A stretch of 64,000 nt of DNA from Candidatus Rifleibacteriota bacterium (GTDB lineage: Bacteria > Riflebacteria > Ozemobacteria > Ozemobacterales > Ozemobacteraceae), in contig JAKQQP010000233.1 in NCBI GenBank assembly GCA_029564115.1, positions 164,658 through 228,657 on the forward strand. Reading direction: 5' to 3'. A program made the position numbers and the translations under genes. The stretch's first letter is position 1; every line of letters begins with the position of its first letter. This document shows positions 61,281-64,000 of the stretch, piece by piece. The notes under the pieces were generated by a model that searched no databases, was not told where the DNA came from, and saw only the letters and a program-made list of their open reading frames with translations.

Positions 61281-62054
61281 ATGACCTTCAGAAGTCTCAC
61301 AATCGCGACTGCATTTACCATACTGGGCGTCTACCTGGTTCTGGTCGGCAGTCTCTTCACTTTTTTGAATCCGCAGAGAATGCTGGCTGCCCTCTCTTCT
61401 GAACGCGTCATCTTTTCGATTTTGTTAAGCATAAAAGCGGCACTGATCGCAACATTTTTTGCGATACTTCTGGCGATACCCGCCGCATACGCATTGTCGC
61501 GGTATAATTTCAGAGGCAAAGCCATAGTCGACACACTCCTGGAGCTGCCACTGATAGTAACCCCCGTAGCCATGGGAGCCATGCTGCTAATTTTTCTCAA
61601 CACCAGAATCGGCGACAGCCTGCAAAAAAACGTCTGGCAGTTTGTCTTCGAATTCTCAGGCATTGTACTGGCACAGTTTTTAACGACCATAGGGCTGGCA
61701 ATCCGCACCATCAGAAGCACATTCGACGAGATCTCACCCCGTTACGAGGCCGTCGCCTGCACTCTTGGTGCAACCCCGATGCAGGCGCTGCTGACCACAA
61801 CCCTGCCGATGGCCCGCAAGGGAATACTGGCAGCGATGATGATCACTTTCGCCAAATGCATCGGCGAGTTCGGTGCCACGATAATGGTAGCGGGTGCAAT
61901 GCCCATGAAAAGTGAAACCATGCCGATATCGATTTTCATGCGGCTTGGCAGCGCCGACATAGAAGGAATGGCGATCATGATCATGATACTTTTATCTGCA
62001 GGGCTTTCGGTTCTGTTTGTAATTAAATTCATACTGCACACAAAATATGATTGA
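61281..62054 (+). CDS. ModB/WtpB-like ABC transporter permease
   Basis: 257 residues from the ATG at 61281, seven bases after the binding-protein stop; a longer frame from 61155 overlaps that gene and is rejected. About six membrane helices. The EAA loop that contacts the ATPase is visible as YEAVACTLGATPMQALLTT followed by LPMARKGILAAMM. FAKCIGEFGATIMVAG and the helix after it match molybdate/tungstate permeases. It overlaps the ATPase gene by eight bases. Confidence 0.88.
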   Translation: MTFRSLTIATAFTILGVYLVLVGSLFTFLNPQRMLAALSSERVIFSILLSIKAALIATFFAILLAIPAAYALSRYNFRGKAIVDTLLELPLIVTPVAMGAMLLIFLNTRIGDSLQKNVWQFVFEFSGIVLAQFLTTIGLAIRTIRSTFDEISPRYEAVACTLGATPMQALLTTTLPMARKGILAAMMITFAKCIGEFGATIMVAGAMPMKSETMPISIFMRLGSADIEGMAIMIMILLSAGLSVLFVIKFILHTKYD

Positions 62055-63150
62055 ATTTCGCAAATTAAGCGCCAGGGCCGGCGCATTCACTCTTAACGAG
62101 GTAGATATAAATATAGCTACCGGTGATTGCCACGTCATCGTTGGGCCGACCGGAGCAGGCAAAACTTTTCTGCTCGAAGCGCTGCTTGGCCTGCGAGAAC
62201 TCAGCAGCGGCGCGGTATATATCGACAACACCAACATCTCAGCTCTGCCGCCCCGCGACCGAAAAATTTCTTATGTACCCCAGGACACCTGTCTTTTTCC
62301 CAATATGACGGTTCGCGACAACATCATGTATGGCATACGCATGGGAGGCATAAACTCCAAAGAAGCCCAACCGCTGGTAGACCACCTCATCAGCTTTCTT
62401 AAAATAGGGCATCTGCTCGAACGCTTTCCGGCAAAGCTCAGTGGTGGCGAAAAACAACGGGTCGCTCTGGCCAGGGCCCTTGCCCCCAGACCGGTGCTGC
62501 TGGTTCTCGACGAGCCATTTTCTGCAATCGATCACTCATTGCGCGAAGAAATCAGACGATTGCTCAAAGAATTGCTCGAAGAGTTCAAAACAACGACTCT
62601 CGTCGTTACCCATGACCTAGATGAAGCGTTTTTTCTTGGGGATCACATTTCGATAATGATCGACGGGCGCATCTTGCAGAGTGGCGACCGGGAGCGCATG
62701 TATTACTATCCCCACACCTTCGAGGCAGCATCGTTTCTGGGTATAAAAAATATTTTTTCTGCCGTGGTCGACGAAATAAGCGATAACAGCGTCAATATAA
62801 CCTGGAACGATATGAACGAATGCATGGCAATACCCTGTCACTGTGGGCAAAAGCGTTTTACCCCGAAACAAAGGGTGTATTTTGGCATTCGTTCCGAAGC
62901 TGTCTATATTCAGCGACCTGGCCGCGAAAAAACCACTGAGCATGTATTCAGCGCCACCGTAAAAAAAATGTACATTCGCGGCAAGATGCACACGATTGTC
63001 GTTGAAATGACTGAAAAACCAGATATTTCAGTCGAAATAGACATTCATGATGCCGCCGCCAGAAAAATAGGCATCGTCGAGGGCGAGCAGGTGAGAATCA
63101 GCATTCTGCCGCAATGGGTCTTTCTGATTTCTGACAACCCGCAAAATTGA
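62047..63150 (+). CDS. ModC/WtpC-like ABC transporter ATP-binding protein
   Basis: 367 residues. Walker A is GPTGAGKTFLLEALLG, the signature is LSGGEKQRVALARALAP, Walker B is LLVLDEPFSAID, and the switch His is in TLVVTHDLDEAFFLG. The Q-loop lies in SYVPQDTCLFPNMTV. A C-terminal regulatory domain of about 130 residues resembles the TOBE/MOP-type oxyanion-sensing domain. It powers the uptake system of the two preceding genes and converges with the TPR-like gene on the other strand. Confidence 0.9.
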   Translation: MIEFRKLSARAGAFTLNEVDINIATGDCHVIVGPTGAGKTFLLEALLGLRELSSGAVYIDNTNISALPPRDRKISYVPQDTCLFPNMTVRDNIMYGIRMGGINSKEAQPLVDHLISFLKIGHLLERFPAKLSGGEKQRVALARALAPRPVLLVLDEPFSAIDHSLREEIRRLLKELLEEFKTTTLVVTHDLDEAFFLGDHISIMIDGRILQSGDRERMYYYPHTFEAASFLGIKNIFSAVVDEISDNSVNITWNDMNECMAIPCHCGQKRFTPKQRVYFGIRSEAVYIQRPGREKTTEHVFSATVKKMYIRGKMHTIVVEMTEKPDISVEIDIHDAAARKIGIVEGEQVRISILPQWVFLISDNPQN

Positions 63151-63165
63151 GCTGCCAGACTTTAT

Positions 63166-63783
63166 TCAAGGCTTTTCTTCTTCCTGCTGGTTGCGGGGTC
63201 TTGGCATTTTGGCCTCAAGGTCTCTCAAAAACATCGGATTGAGAGTTTTGCCGCCAAGCTGCTCGGCTTTGGCCACTTTTTCCCAGGCGATGGCATATTG
63301 CCTGGCATAAAACAGGGTAATCGCCCAGTTTGAATACAACGGCTCATAAGCAGGTTCTATTTTTTCGGCCCGGGCAAAGCAGCCGTGGGCTTCTTTGAGC
63401 ATTTTCAGAGATTCGTCTGGATCGCCGCACAAATCTGCCGCAATCGTCAGCGAAAAACCAAGATCATTCAAGACTCTGGCGTTGTCATTCAGTTTTTCTG
63501 AGGCCTGGCGCAAAAAATCGACAGAATCATCGATCTTGTTCATGGCACCGCTGAGCACGCCAAAACCCCACAATACATCAGAGTTTTCCGGGTTCAGCAG
63601 CCAGGCTTGATTGAAGCGGCGCATGGCCATCATCAGATCGCGCTTGGAAAAAAAAGCTTCCCAGCCCTTTTTGACAAATTCTTCTGAAGCTTTTTGCCGG
63701 CTGCCCGCAAGCTTGCCCGCCTCAGCGACAAATTCGGCATCGGCGATTTTCTGCCCGACATCCTTCTCTATGCCCCCGTACAT
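63166..63783 (-). CDS. TPR-like protein, 3' part of a gene split in its signal peptide
   Basis: 205 residues from the ATG at 63783. Helical repeats of the tetratricopeptide type run from about residue 40: AMRRFNQAWLLNPENSDVLWGFGVL, DDSVDFLRQASEKLNDNARVLNDLG, CFARAEKIEPAYEPLYSNWA, ARQYAIAWEKVAKAEQLGG. Upstream of this ATG the same frame continues for 26 codons and reads IVLLCLTWVTSLSAQSKPGL, the hydrophobic core and cleavage site of a signal peptide, then meets a TGA. The real start appears to lie beyond an inserted palindromic element. The remaining frame would make a cytoplasmic protein if translated at all. Confidence 0.7.
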   Translation of the reverse strand: MYGGIEKDVGQKIADAEFVAEAGKLAGSRQKASEEFVKKGWEAFFSKRDLMMAMRRFNQAWLLNPENSDVLWGFGVLSGAMNKIDDSVDFLRQASEKLNDNARVLNDLGFSLTIAADLCGDPDESLKMLKEAHGCFARAEKIEPAYEPLYSNWAITLFYARQYAIAWEKVAKAEQLGGKTLNPMFLRDLEAKMPRPRNQQEEEKP

Positions 63784-63963
63784 AGGGATGAGAGATGTGT
63801 CGAGCCCAGGCTTGCTCTGGGCAGAAAGGCTTGTGACCCACGTCAGACAAAGTAGAACGATTCAACTACCCTCGCCTGAAGGCGAGGGATTGGGGTTCCG
63901 ACTGAAGTCGGCTAAAGCCCCGATCCGGCCATGCAGGCTATCATTGCGAAACTTTGAAATCAT
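63784..63963 (-). pseudogene. Disrupted 5' end (signal-peptide region) of the TPR-like gene
   Basis: On the minus strand an ATG at 63963 (preceded by AGGATGACG) begins MISKFRN, a basic signal-peptide N-region. An 81-base palindromic segment (63862-63942) follows, ending in an in-frame TGA, and then IVLLCLTWVTSLSAQ resumes in the same frame. Removing the 81 bases gives MISKFRNIVLLCLTWVTS..., a normal signal peptide joined to the TPR-like protein. This reconstruction is an inference from sequence alone. A second ATG at 63969 could also start the gene. Confidence 0.55.
63862..63942. mobile_element. 81-bp two-hairpin element (REP/MITE-like or IS200/IS605-type end)
   Basis: Two neighbouring hairpins share the same loop. 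CCCTCGCC-TGAA-GGCGAGGG lies at 63869-63888, and CCGAC-TGAA-GTCGG at 63898-63911 is framed by GGGG (63892) and CCCC (63918). Such paired palindromes resemble ends of IS200/IS605-family elements and REP/RAYT-type repeats. No transposase lies inside the segment, and short non-duplicated junctions fit that class. Exact ends are inferred from the split signal peptide. Confidence 0.5.
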
Positions 63964-64000
63964 CGTCATCCTGGGACTCAGCACCTTGATTTTCAATATA

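Noticed and set aside
1..64000. CRISPR arrays, rRNA genes, tRNA genes, prophage or complete insertion sequences
   Set aside because: Read for repeats with regular spacers, tRNA T-loop/acceptor patterns and transposase or integrase motifs; none was convincing. A covariance-model tRNA scan would be needed to exclude tRNAs fully.

Overview
The window reads as a chromosomal segment of an anaerobic, Gram-negative-type bacterium from a poorly sampled lineage. About 46 genes fill it, mostly in tight operons with ATGA or similar overlaps. There are no rRNA genes, no recognisable tRNAs, no CRISPR array and no transposase gene. A membrane-bound group 4 [NiFe] hydrogenase, cell-division genes, LarB/LarC nickel-cofactor genes, a glycogen branching enzyme, very large sensor proteins and several secreted proteins of unknown family suggest a fermentative environmental bacterium. 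A candidate phylum such as Riflebacteria/Ozemobacteria would fit, but this is a guess from gene content and no marker gene in the window proves it.

Layout. 1-5631 (minus): hydrogenase genes hyfB-hyfC-hyfE-hyfF and the 5' part of the large subunit hyfG, which runs off the left edge. 5839-7901 (plus): a leader with pseudoknot-like inverted repeats, a secreted lipase and a PhaR-type regulator, followed by a parS-like site at 7912. 8078-11947: three exported proteins of unknown function, closed by a strong terminator. 12036-15225: a flippase-like membrane protein, then larB-larC. 15278-22304: a reduced division and cell-wall cluster murD-ftsW-murG-ftsQ-ftsA-ftsZ. 22395-25678: radical SAM protein, BMP-type lipoprotein, murI. 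25721-29287: zinc-ribbon/propeller protein, Cys-rich protein, YjbH-like exported protein. 29349-36977: nnr-walJ-rlmH-cheR-cheB, ferritin-like protein, sugar-phosphate transferase, DUF1858 and PH-domain proteins. 37109-38995: dxs, convergent with glgB across a shared terminator.

39057-48070 (minus): glgB, trxA, a small exported protein, an ECF sigma/anti-sigma pair, a DUF2325 coiled-coil protein, an FHA-GAF-GGDEF protein, and lexA with a small coiled-coil partner. 48194-60087 is a signalling block: two tandem SpoIIE-type phosphatases and two hybrid histidine kinases, one with tandem Cache-like sensing regions and one with a periplasmic solute-binding sensor. 60416-63150 is a molybdate/tungstate-type ABC transporter. 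The right edge holds a TPR-like gene whose signal-peptide region is split by an 81-bp palindromic element.

The most interesting signals are regulatory or structural: three GCGAAT/ATTCGC repeats at exact 11-bp spacing on the lexA promoter, the parS-like site, the interleaved inverted repeats in the lipase leader, the palindromic element at 63862-63942, and a GGDEF domain that has lost its active site but kept its c-di-GMP-binding I-site. No convincing wholly new multi-gene system is evident. All family assignments were made by eye from translated sequence.
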